In this document: positions 15,158-21,845 of the stretch, piece by piece | How positions within the stretch are numbered: position 1 is the first letter of the stretch | Layout of the letters: each line of letters starts with the position of its first letter | DNA from: Actinomycetota bacterium | Lineage (GTDB): Bacteria > Actinomycetota > Acidimicrobiia > Acidimicrobiales > MedAcidi-G1 | DNA: 37,103 nt | Direction of reading: 5' to 3' | NCBI GenBank assembly: GCA_014381945.1 | Contig: JACNKQ010000052.1 | Coordinates: 1-37,103 of the forward strand | The notes under the pieces: generated by a model | What the model saw: only the letters and a program-made list of their open reading frames with translations | Databases searched by the model: none | What the model was told of the DNA's origin: nothing | Program-made: the position numbers and the translations under genes

Positions 15158-15849
15158 CAGACGGCACCGGGGCGGGTGATGCGCCACATCCACCAGAGGC
15201 CGACAGCGTCGAGTCCGAGGCCCAGGATCACGAGGAGCGGGCTGGCGCCGCTCAGGAAGCCTCCGGATCGAAACGGCGAGGTGAGCACGACGAACCCGAG
15301 GGGCGCCAGGCAGACAACCGCGGCCGAGGCCCGGGCCTGCGTGGCCAGGGCACGTGACTCGGCCGCCACGGCCTCTTCATCGCGCATCGAGTCGGCGACC
15401 GAGGTGAGCAGGGCGACGGGTTCGCCACCGGCCACCAGCGCCAGGTCGACCACCGCCACGATCAACCCGACCCTGGTCCCGGGCCGGCGGGACTCCCAAC
15501 GCATCAGGGCCTCACCGATGGGTGCACCCACCTCGACATCTCCGGCTACCTGCTGGAGGTCCCTCGCCAGCGGCCCCTCGAGGCGCCCGGCATCGGCGAG
15601 GGCCTCGGTCAGCGTGGCGCCAGTGTGGAGTGACCGGGCGAGGTCGTCGACGAAGTCCGGCAGGGCGGCATCGATGCGCCGCGGCGACGACCTCCACCGG
15701 TCGATGAGTGCCGCTCCAGGTCGGCCGGCACCGGGGACCGCAGGCCGGTCCGCGGACAGGGGTCGGACCACCGCCCGCGGAGGCACAAGTGCGAAGACGA
15801 CCGCCAGCAGGGCACCGGCGGCAGTCCAGGCCGGGGTCACCGGCCCCAC
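15157..15849 (-). CDS. tadB: TadB-like pilus assembly membrane protein (T2SS F domain)
   Basis: This is a 230-residue integral membrane protein, the partner of TadC in the Flp pilus platform. It has an N-terminal helix, the T2SSF core (DFVDDLARSLHTGATLTEAL, DVEVGAPIGEALMRW) and two C-terminal helices. It is shorter than many TadB proteins (about 280-320), as is common in actinobacteria. The GTG at 15849 overlaps the tadA end by 13 bp; a second GTG three codons later is possible. Confidence 0.88.
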   Translation of the reverse strand: MGPVTPAWTAAGALLAVVFALVPPRAVVRPLSADRPAVPGAGRPGAALIDRWRSSPRRIDAALPDFVDDLARSLHTGATLTEALADAGRLEGPLARDLQQVAGDVEVGAPIGEALMRWESRRPGTRVGLIVAVVDLALVAGGEPVALLTSVADSMRDEEAVAAESRALATQARASAAVVCLAPLGFVVLTSPFRSGGFLSGASPLLVILGLGLDAVGLWWMWRITRPGAV

Positions 15850-16967
15850 CGGCCTGAGGGAGGCGCCGTGGCGACCGGCTCACCGCCGACGACCACCGGC
15901 CGGAACTGGGGCTGCTCGCCTGGGGGACGCACCTCGACCACGTCGGTCACCTGCCGGGATACCCCCCGGCGGGTCATGTGGACCACGAGGTCGACGCTGC
16001 CGGCGACAAGGGAGTCGGCGACCCCGGGTGAGAGGCCCGGCGACGCAAGGAGGACCATGGTCGACAGGCGTCGCAGTGCGTCCGTTGCGCTGTTGGCATG
16101 GCAGGTTGAGAGCGAGCCGTCGTGTCCCGTGTTGAGCGCCTGGAGCATGTCGAAGGCCTCGGCGCCGCGGACCTCGCCGACGACGATCCGGTCGGGCCGC
16201 ATCCGCAGCGCATTACGGACCAGGTCGCGGACCGTGACCTCGCCGACACCTTCGCAGTTCGGTGGTCGGGCCTCGAGGCGCACGACGTGGGGTGCGGCGA
16301 GCGACAGTTCGGCGGCGTCCTCCACGGTGACCAGCCGTTCGGTGGGGTCGACCGCCGAGGTGAGCGTGGCGAGCAGGGTCGTCTTGCCCGATCCGGTGGC
16401 ACCGCTGACGATGATGTTCGCCCGATCGGCGACCATGCGTCCGAGGAGCGCGGCGACGTCCGGGGTGGCCATGTCGGTGAGGGTGAAGCGGCGGTCGCCG
16501 AAGCGCCTGATGGTGACGCATGGGCCGTCGATGGAGATCGGGGGGACGACGACGTTCACCCGTGAGCCGTCTGCCAGACGGGCGTCGACCCATGGGCTGG
16601 AACGGTCGACCCTGCGTCCCGTAGGGGCGATGACCCGTTCGACGAGGCGGTCGACCTCGGCTGCGTCGAGTCGGACGTCGGTGGCCTCGAGGCGTCCTGA
16701 ACGCTCGACGAACACGGTGCCCGGACCGTTGACCATCACCTCGCTCACCATCGGGTCCGCCAGCAGCGGCTGGAGTGGACCGAGTCCGGTGATCCGAGCC
16801 ATGACGGCGGCAACGGCGGCGGCGCGTGCCCCGACGCCGAGGAGCGGCTCGCGTCGTGCCACCAGTGCTTCGACGATGGCCGTCTGGTCGCCACCCGGTG
16901 AGGCCGCCAGGAGGTCGAGTGCCTCGGCGTGGACTGAGGCGGCAAACCCGGTGGCGACGGCGCTCAC
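15837..16967 (-). CDS. tadA: TadA/CpaF pilus assembly ATPase
   Basis: This is a 376-residue secretion ATPase that powers Flp pilus assembly from the cytoplasmic face. It has the N-terminal domain segment DPMVSEVMVNGPGTVFVERSG (71-91), Walker A GATGSGKT (189-196), an Asp box around VTVEDAAEL, Walker B IVVGEVRGAEAFDMLQAL and the His box TGHDGSLSTCHAN. It lacks the long N-terminal extension of some CpaF proteins. The GTG start overlaps the upstream stop as GTGA. Confidence 0.95.
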   Translation of the reverse strand: MSAVATGFAASVHAEALDLLAASPGGDQTAIVEALVARREPLLGVGARAAAVAAVMARITGLGPLQPLLADPMVSEVMVNGPGTVFVERSGRLEATDVRLDAAEVDRLVERVIAPTGRRVDRSSPWVDARLADGSRVNVVVPPISIDGPCVTIRRFGDRRFTLTDMATPDVAALLGRMVADRANIIVSGATGSGKTTLLATLTSAVDPTERLVTVEDAAELSLAAPHVVRLEARPPNCEGVGEVTVRDLVRNALRMRPDRIVVGEVRGAEAFDMLQALNTGHDGSLSTCHANSATDALRRLSTMVLLASPGLSPGVADSLVAGSVDLVVHMTRRGVSRQVTDVVEVRPPGEQPQFRPVVVGGEPVATAPPSGRWGR

Positions 16968-17626
16968 GAGCCCTCCCCGACACCCCGGAGCAGCACACGG
17001 GGGACCCGGCGTGCAAGCAGCCCGGCGTCGACCGCCCGGGCGATCGCCGGATCGAGGGGGATGCGCATCGTCACCGGCGATCCCACGACCGCCTCGACGT
17101 CGGTCCGGCCGAGTGCCCGGCCCGGCTCGACAACAAGGGCTACCTCGGTAGGTCGGCGTGTCTGCGCAGGAAGGCGGCGCAGCGACAGGTAGCAGGCCCG
17201 GGTGACGAGGATCGAGCGGGTGGCCCGCTCGACCAGCGGACCCAGGAGCGCCTCGGGTACCCGGGAGGTACCGAGGTCGCCGATGTCGACGACCAGGGGG
17301 TCGTCGCGCTGCATCAGGTGGTCGGCCAGTTCGGCGACACGGCCTGCCTCGGACGTCTGCCATCCTGAGGTGCCGAGGGCGACCAGCCGAGTCCCCCCGG
17401 GCACGTCTACTGCGAGTTGCTCGAGCGCCCCGGGACCCGGGCCGTCGGCCGCCGAACACCAGTCGGTGACACCCGGGCCGGCCCCTTCGACACCCAGTAC
17501 GGCGGGCAGGTCGCCGGCGAGGTCTACGAGCAGCGAACGGCCACCATGTCGTGCGGTGGCGAGGGCCAGCCCCGCCGCCACCACGGTGGTTCCAGATCCG
17601 CCCTTGAGTGACCAGCACACGTTCAT
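16964..17626 (-). CDS. CpaE/Ssd-like P-loop protein of the tad operon
   Basis: This is a 220-residue MinD/ParA-superfamily protein that would position the Tad machinery. The N-terminus has the deviant P-loop LKGGSGTTVVAAGLALA, in which the final Lys of GKT is Thr, as in CpaE proteins, so ATPase activity is doubtful. A degenerate switch region (LLVDLAGDLPAVLG) and VVDIGDLG follow. It lacks the N-terminal receiver-like domain of full CpaE. The same position in mycobacterial tad clusters is held by ssd (Rv3660c). AGGGAG about 6 nt before the ATG is a good ribosome binding site. Confidence 0.85.
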   Translation of the reverse strand: MNVCWSLKGGSGTTVVAAGLALATARHGGRSLLVDLAGDLPAVLGVEGAGPGVTDWCSAADGPGPGALEQLAVDVPGGTRLVALGTSGWQTSEAGRVAELADHLMQRDDPLVVDIGDLGTSRVPEALLGPLVERATRSILVTRACYLSLRRLPAQTRRPTEVALVVEPGRALGRTDVEAVVGSPVTMRIPLDPAIARAVDAGLLARRVPRVLLRGVGEGS

Positions 17627-17737
17627 TCGTTTCTCCCTGAGCGCGACATCGACCGGGGAAGGCCAGGGGGAGGCAGGAAACCGGGGGAACGCGAGGCCCG
17701 AGGGGCGAACGGTCGGCTCAGCCGGACCGTGCCGGAC

Positions 17738-17766
17738 ACGTTAGCGACCGCTCCCCGTCCAACCAA
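17738..17766 (-). promoter_or_regulatory. Sigma-70-type promoter of the tad operon
   Basis: Read on the minus strand: TTGGTT (17766-17761), a 17-bp spacer, then TAACGT (17743-17738). Transcription would start near 17731, giving a leader of about 105 nt before the cpaE-like ATG. Confidence 0.55.
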
Positions 17767-17777
17767 CGGCGTACTCC

Positions 17778-17783
17778 TAGGCT
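17778..17783 (+). promoter_or_regulatory. -10 element TAGGCT, leaderless start of the HAD-IB gene
   Basis: TAGGCT is followed by 7 nt and the ATG at 17791. No ribosome binding site is present. It is back to back with the tad promoter. Confidence 0.5.
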
Positions 17784-17790
17784 CGCCGGT

Positions 17791-18585
17791 ATGGAAGCCG
17801 CTTTCTTAGACCTGGACCGGACGGTCATCGCCCGGGCGTCGTTGGCGGCCTACGGGCCGGTGCTGCGCAGGGAGGGTTACCTCAGCGTGCCGATGGCTCT
17901 ACGCGCCGCCTGGGGTCAGGTCGTCTACAGGTTCTTCGGTGCCGACGACGAGTCGATCGACCGGGCGCGTCGGACGGCCCTGCGCCTGGCCACCGGCTGG
18001 GACCAGGAGGGTCTGCGCCGGATAGCGCGCGACCACCTGGCAGAGGTGATCGAGCCCATCGTCTACGACGAGGCACTCGAGCTCATCAACCAGCACCGGG
18101 AGGAGGGCCGCCTCGTCGTCCTCGTGTCGGCCGCACCCGTGGAGATCGTCGAGCCGCTGGCCGCCCACCTCGGCATCGACGAGTACGTGGCCACCACGCC
18201 TGAGATCGACCCGGAGGGCCGCTATACCGGCGAGGTCGAGTTCTCGGCGCACGGTGAGGGCAAGGCCGAGGCGATGTCCCGGCTGGCCGAGGACCGTGGC
18301 CTCGACCTGGGGGCGTCGTGGGCGTATTCGGATTCGGTCAGCGACCTGCCCATGCTCGAGGCGGTCGGCAACCCCGTTGTCGTGAACCCCGACCGGCAAC
18401 TGCGTCGCCTCGCAGAGGAGCGGGGCTGGCCGGTGCTGGAGTTCGACCGTCCGGTGGCACTCGGCGAACGCGTGCCCCTGGATCGCAGGTGGGGGGTGGC
18501 CACCGCCCTGACGCTCGCCCTCGCCCTGGTGGTCTGGGTCGGCGTCAGACGCGTTCAGCACAAGCCCCGGGACCAGGCAGCCTGA
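17791..18585 (+). CDS. HAD-IB family phosphatase with a C-terminal membrane anchor
   Basis: This is a 264-residue HAD-superfamily IB hydrolase (SerB-like fold). The nucleophile and acid/base are D7 and D9 in FLDLDRTV, motif II is VLVSAAP, motif III Lys is in GEGKAEAM, and motif IV is AYSDSVSDLPML. Residues about 241-258 form a hydrophobic C-terminal helix with a short basic tail, suggesting membrane tethering. The substrate is unknown. A HAD-IB gene divergent from ssd/tadA is a conserved actinobacterial arrangement (Rv3661 next to Rv3660c), which hints at a role near septum or pilus function; this is inference. Confidence 0.9.
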   Translation: MEAAFLDLDRTVIARASLAAYGPVLRREGYLSVPMALRAAWGQVVYRFFGADDESIDRARRTALRLATGWDQEGLRRIARDHLAEVIEPIVYDEALELINQHREEGRLVVLVSAAPVEIVEPLAAHLGIDEYVATTPEIDPEGRYTGEVEFSAHGEGKAEAMSRLAEDRGLDLGASWAYSDSVSDLPMLEAVGNPVVVNPDRQLRRLAEERGWPVLEFDRPVALGERVPLDRRWGVATALTLALALVVWVGVRRVQHKPRDQAA

Positions 18586-18595
18586 GGCGCCGGGG

Positions 18596-18670
18596 TCAGA
18601 TCGAGCGGACCTTCTTGACCGCCATGGCGATCAGGGCACCGAGCACGGTCAGCATCAGCAGCTTCTTCAC
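18596..18670 (-). CDS. 24-residue hydrophobic membrane peptide
   Basis: A GTG-initiated frame encodes a 24-residue peptide, MKKLLMLTVLGALIAM followed by AVKKVRSI. It has basic residues at both ends and one hydrophobic helix. It resembles the first part of actinobacterial DLW-39-type small membrane proteins but stops before that motif. The GTG lies exactly 6 nt after TATCAT, a good -10 sequence, and there is no ribosome binding site, so it would be leaderless. It faces the HAD-IB gene tail to tail. Expression is unproven. Confidence 0.5.
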   Translation of the reverse strand: MKKLLMLTVLGALIAMAVKKVRSI

Positions 18671-18676
18671 GAGGTC

Positions 18677-18682
18677 ATGATA
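18677..18682 (-). promoter_or_regulatory. -10 element TATCAT for the 24-residue peptide
   Basis: Minus-strand TATCAT, 6 nt, GTG at 18670. One of the best -10 matches in the window. Confidence 0.5.
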
Positions 18683-18739
18683 CGCAGCCTTGATCGGGAC
18701 GCACACCGACGGGGATGGTGAGCGGTGCTCAGTCTGCGT

Positions 18740-18745
18740 TAGCGT
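18740..18745 (+). promoter_or_regulatory. -10 element TAGCGT immediately upstream of tRNA-Sec
   Basis: TAGCGT is followed by exactly 7 nt and then G18753, the first base of the tRNA. The expected start site therefore coincides with, or is within a base or two of, the mature 5' end. No -35 is evident. Confidence 0.5.
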
Positions 18746-18752
18746 CGACCCC

Positions 18753-18848
18753 GGAGGTGTCTGAGTACCTGGTGGGCTCCCCCGCCTTCAAAGCGGGTGG
18801 GACGGGCGATCCCCGTCCGGCGGGTTCGATTCCCGTCCACCTCCGCCA
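18753..18848 (+). tRNA. selC: tRNA-Sec (UCA anticodon)
   Basis: This is a selenocysteine tRNA that decodes UGA with SelB. At 96 nt it is long, as expected. The acceptor arm GGAGGTG pairs with CACCTCC, with the eighth position T/C. The anticodon stem CCCGC/GCGGG encloses the loop CTTCAAA, with anticodon TCA at 18788-18790. The extended variable arm has a 7-bp stem GGACGGG/CCCGTCC, and the T loop is TTCGATT. The discriminator is G and the CCA end is encoded (18846-18848). SelA and SelB are encoded 12 kb away in this window. Confidence 0.96.
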
Positions 18849-18855
18849 CGCCTGG

Positions 18856-18898
18856 CCGGCTGAGGCTGGGCGAGCCGTCGTCTCCGCCGACCAGCCGG
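18856..18898. terminator. Weak inverted repeat between tRNA-Sec and the sigma gene
   Basis: CCGGCTG (18856-18862) can pair with CAGCCGG (18892-18898) around a structured loop in the 55-bp convergent gap. There is no T tract, so this is only a candidate terminator. Confidence 0.3.
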
Positions 18899-18903
18899 GC
18901 CGG

Positions 18904-19842
18904 TCAGACCGCCAGAAGGTCTCGTGCCCCGGTGTCGCTGCTCGGATGGCGCAGCTTGGACATGGCCCTGGCCTCGATCTGACGGATGCGCTCCCTGGTC
19001 AGCTCGAAGTGGTCGCCGACCTCCTCGAGGGTGCGGGGCTCGCCGCGGTCGAGGCCGAAACGCAGCTTCAGGATCTCTCGCTCGCGGCTGTCGAGGGGCG
19101 CCAGCAGACGGCTGATCTCCTCTGGGAGGAGCGCCGTGGCGGCAACCTCGAAGGGTGAGTCGGCCGACCTGTCCTCGACCACGTCTCCCAGTTCGGCATC
19201 ACCGTCCTCACGGAGTGGCTCGCTGAGAGACAGAGGCTCAGCTGCGAAGCGGAGAGCCTCGGTGACCTTCTCTTCGGTCATCTCGACCTCGACAGCCAGC
19301 TCGGCGAGGGTCGCCGGGCGACCGAAACGAAGTTCCAGACGGGAGCGGGCCTTTTGAAGACGTGCCAGGGTGTCGCCGGCGTGCACCGGGAGCCTGATTG
19401 TTCGGCCCGTGTTGGCGATTCCGCGGGTGATCGCCTGACGGATCCACCAGGTTGCGTAGGTCGAGAACTTGAAGCCCTTGCGCCAGTCGAACTTCTCGAC
19501 GGCGTGCATGAGGCCCAGGTTTCCCTCCTGGATCAGGTCGAGGAGCGGAAGGCCGGATGCCTGGTACTTCTTGGCGATCGAGACGACGAGCCTGAGGTTC
19601 GACTGGACGAAGGTCCGCTCGGCCTCGGTGCCGTGGCGGATCGCCCGGCGGAGTTCACGCCGCTTGGCGGGGGCCACGTTGTCGCCGGCCCTGTCCATCT
19701 CGTCCTTGGCTTCTACGCCACCCTCGATCTGCTGGGCGAGTCGGACCTCGCCCTCCTTGGTCAGGAGGGGGTACTGGCCGATGTCGGTGAGATACAGCCG
19801 GACGAGGTCTTCCTCGTCCCGTTCGACCCGATCCTTCGCCAA
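18904..19842 (-). CDS. RNA polymerase sigma-70 factor (RpoD-like, no region 1.1)
   Basis: This is a 312-residue sigma factor with all core regions: 1.2 (DLVRLYLTDIGQYPLLTKEGE), 2 (NLRLVVSIAKKYQASGLPLLDLIQEGNLGLMHAVEKFD and WRKGFKFSTYATWWIRQAI), 3 (RTIRLPVHAGDTLARLQKA) and 4 (REREILKLRFGLDRGEPRTLEEVGDHFELTRERIRQIEA). Region 1.1 is absent, so it is either a short primary sigma or a group 2 (HrdA/SigB-like) factor. I prefer the TTG at 19842, which has GGAGGAG 8 nt upstream and gives the natural start of region 1.2; an in-frame extension reaches 19938 without a better signal. A promoter lies about 140 bp upstream. Whether it is the housekeeping factor cannot be decided from this window. Confidence 0.9.
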   Translation of the reverse strand: MAKDRVERDEEDLVRLYLTDIGQYPLLTKEGEVRLAQQIEGGVEAKDEMDRAGDNVAPAKRRELRRAIRHGTEAERTFVQSNLRLVVSIAKKYQASGLPLLDLIQEGNLGLMHAVEKFDWRKGFKFSTYATWWIRQAITRGIANTGRTIRLPVHAGDTLARLQKARSRLELRFGRPATLAELAVEVEMTEEKVTEALRFAAEPLSLSEPLREDGDAELGDVVEDRSADSPFEVAATALLPEEISRLLAPLDSREREILKLRFGLDRGEPRTLEEVGDHFELTRERIRQIEARAMSKLRHPSSDTGARDLLAV

Positions 19843-19979
19843 TCTCGGCTCTCCTCCGTTGTCGGGAGGCCCCTCTGCGGTGGCCCTCCGTAACCTCCCC
19901 GGGGCGCTTGCCAGACCCGCCGGCGTCCTTGCGGACACCCCTCAGGTACCTCTGGCGTCACCCTCACCGTTCATCGGCC

Positions 19980-20007
19980 ACGTTATCGACGGCCCGGTCG
20001 ACCACAA
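19980..20007 (-). promoter_or_regulatory. Promoter for the sigma-factor gene
   Basis: Minus-strand TTGTGG (20007-20002), 16-bp spacer, TAACGT (19985-19980). The same -10 hexamer is used before the tad operon. The implied 5' leader to the TTG start is about 130 nt. Confidence 0.5.
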
Positions 20008-20015
20008 CTCGCGAA

Positions 20016-20031
20016 CGTGACCTTCGTCACG
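20016..20031. repeat. Perfect 6-bp inverted repeat downstream of nadE
   Basis: CGTGAC-CTTC-GTCACG at 20016-20031, just after the nadE stop and next to the -35 of the sigma gene. It could be a weak terminator for nadE or an operator for the sigma gene. Confidence 0.4.
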
Positions 20032-20049
20032 AATCGCCGGAGGGTTCGC

Positions 20050-21750
20050 TCAGCCCCGGTAGCGGTTGACGACCGGCAGCCGCCTGTCCCGACCGAACCC
20101 CTTGCGGGTGACCCGTGCGCCGTGCGGAGTCTGGCGCCGCTTGTACTCGGCGCCGTCGACGAGCCGCACGACCCGGTCGACCAGGTCGGCGTCGAACCCG
20201 GAGGCGACCAGCTCCGCCCTGGTGCGGTCGCCCTCGATGTAGGCCTCGAGCAGTGGATCGAGCACGTCGTAGGGCGGCAGGCTCTGGTCGTCGCGCTGGT
20301 CGGGTCGCAGCTCGGCGGAGGGCGGCTTGGCGAGGATCGGGTCGGGGATGACCGGTCCGCCGCCGCACAGCACGGCCTGCGTGTTGCGCCAGCGGCACAG
20401 GTCGTACACCGTCGTCTTGTAGACGTCCTTGATCGAAGCGTAGGCACCGGCGGTGTCGCCGTAGAGCGTCGAGTAGCCGACAGCCGACTCGCTCTTGTTG
20501 CCGGTCGTCAGTACCAGCCAGCCGTGGGCGTTGGAGAGCGCCATCAGCAGGACGCCCCGGATGCGGGCCTGCAGGTTCTCGTCGACCAGGCCATCGCCCT
20601 TGTCAGCGTCGCTGAGGTCGTCGAGGCCGAGCAGGCCGCGCAGCGCCACGTGGGCATCCTCGATGGGGATGGTCATGCCGTCGATGCCCTGTTCGGCGAT
20701 GAGGGACTCTGCGTCGGTCACGGAGTGGCCGCTCGAATACCGGGACGGCATGAGGACGGCGTGTACGTGGTCGGGTCCGAGGGCGTCTGCGGCGATGGTG
20801 GCGACGAGGGCCGAGTCGACGCCGCCCGACAGGCCGAGGCACACATCGGTGAAGCCGCTCTTGACCACGTAGTCGCGCGTGGCGGTGACGAGGGCACCAT
20901 AGAGTTCGGCCATCGGTTCGAGGGGCGCCACGGGGGCCGGCACCAGGGGGTCGCCGCGATCGACCGCCCCGGATACCTCCACGACGGGGAGGCCCCCTTC
21001 TGCGTGCGGCACCTCCGGGACGTCGATGTCGGTGACAACGACCGCCTCGTCGAAGCGGGGGCCGCGGGCCACGATCCGACCCGTGGGGTCGGCCACCATC
21101 GACCCGCCGTCGAAGACCAGTTCGTCCTGGGCGCCGACCAGGTTGACGTAGACGAGGGGCCGGCCGGAGGAGGTGGCGGTGGCCACGACTGTGGCCTCGC
21201 GTTCGGCCAGCTTGCCCCGGTGGTACGGGGAGCCGTTGACGACCACGAGCAGTTCGGCACCGCCTTCGAACAGCCGGTCGACCGGGCCGTCGGCCACCCA
21301 TAGGTCCTCGCAGACGGCCACGCCGACCCGGGCGCCACCGATCCGGTACAGCTCCTGCGGCGTGGTACCGGCCCGGAAGTGGCGGGCTTCGTCGAACACG
21401 CTGTAGTTGGGGAGTTGGCGCTTGTGGTACACGCCGGCCACGTCGCCACCGTGGCAGACGGCTACGGCGTTGTGGACGCAGCCGTCCGGGCCGGGGTCGG
21501 CAAAGCCGAGCACCAGGGCACAGTCGCCGCCCTCGGCGGCCAACGTCTCCATTGCGGCACGGCTGTCGGCCACGAACTTCGGTTTGAGCACCAGGTCCTC
21601 CAACGGGTAGCCGGTGAGCACCATTTCCGGGAAGATGGCCACGTCACAGTCCGCAACCTCGCCCAGGGCGGAGCGCACACGCGCCACGTTGCCGTCGAGG
21701 TCCCCGACGACGCTGTTCACCTGGACCATGGCGACCCGCAGGCGGTGCAT
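20050..21750 (-). CDS. nadE: Glutamine-dependent NAD+ synthetase
   Basis: This 566-residue two-domain enzyme performs the last step of NAD synthesis, amidating deamido-NAD with ammonia from glutamine. The N-terminal nitrilase-type glutaminase has the triad E42 (FPEMVLTGYP), K110 (YHKRQLPNY) and C147 (AVCEDLW). The C-terminal synthetase has the PP-loop SGGVDS (308-313). The length is in the range of the bacterial two-domain form (about 540-680), on the shorter side for an actinobacterium. The ATG at 21750 is 6 nt after TACGCT and lacks a ribosome binding site; a longer upstream frame is rejected because the protein start MHRLRVAMVQVNS is canonical. Its position next to two glutamine synthetases fits a glutamine-consuming enzyme. 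Confidence 0.96.
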   Translation of the reverse strand: MHRLRVAMVQVNSVVGDLDGNVARVRSALGEVADCDVAIFPEMVLTGYPLEDLVLKPKFVADSRAAMETLAAEGGDCALVLGFADPGPDGCVHNAVAVCHGGDVAGVYHKRQLPNYSVFDEARHFRAGTTPQELYRIGGARVGVAVCEDLWVADGPVDRLFEGGAELLVVVNGSPYHRGKLAEREATVVATATSSGRPLVYVNLVGAQDELVFDGGSMVADPTGRIVARGPRFDEAVVVTDIDVPEVPHAEGGLPVVEVSGAVDRGDPLVPAPVAPLEPMAELYGALVTATRDYVVKSGFTDVCLGLSGGVDSALVATIAADALGPDHVHAVLMPSRYSSGHSVTDAESLIAEQGIDGMTIPIEDAHVALRGLLGLDDLSDADKGDGLVDENLQARIRGVLLMALSNAHGWLVLTTGNKSESAVGYSTLYGDTAGAYASIKDVYKTTVYDLCRWRNTQAVLCGGGPVIPDPILAKPPSAELRPDQRDDQSLPPYDVLDPLLEAYIEGDRTRAELVASGFDADLVDRVVRLVDGAEYKRRQTPHGARVTRKGFGRDRRLPVVNRYRG

Positions 21751-21756
21751 GGTTGG

Positions 21757-21762
21757 AGCGTA
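21757..21762 (-). promoter_or_regulatory. -10 element TACGCT, leaderless start of nadE
   Basis: Minus-strand TACGCT, 6 nt, ATG at 21750. Confidence 0.5.
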
Positions 21763-21799
21763 CCGACGGGGCTCCCGGGCAGCCGTGCCCGGACGCGCA

Positions 21800-21827
21800 A
21801 CGGCCCCGGAGCGGGCTCCGGGGCCGT
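21800..21827 (-). terminator. Strong hairpin after the GSII gene
   Basis: A perfect 12-bp GC-rich stem (ACGGCCCCGGAG / CTCCGGGGCCGT) with a 4-nt loop lies 18 bp after the GSII stop. Only a short T run follows on either strand. It separates GSII from nadE. Confidence 0.75.
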
Positions 21828-21845
21828 TCTGTTCGTCAGCCGCTG

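Noticed and set aside
18753-18848. Possible suppressor or pseudo tRNA because of the UCA anticodon
   Set aside because: The long variable arm, 96-nt length and the presence of selA and selB identify it as genuine tRNA-Sec.
18904-19938. Longer sigma-factor start at 19938
   Set aside because: The extra 32 residues are low complexity, the promoter-to-start leader contains GGAGGAG next to the TTG at 19842, and the region 1.2 start fits that site.
20017-21303. 428-codon plus-strand frame opposite nadE
   Set aside because: Antisense to a strongly conserved enzyme; no motif on the plus strand.
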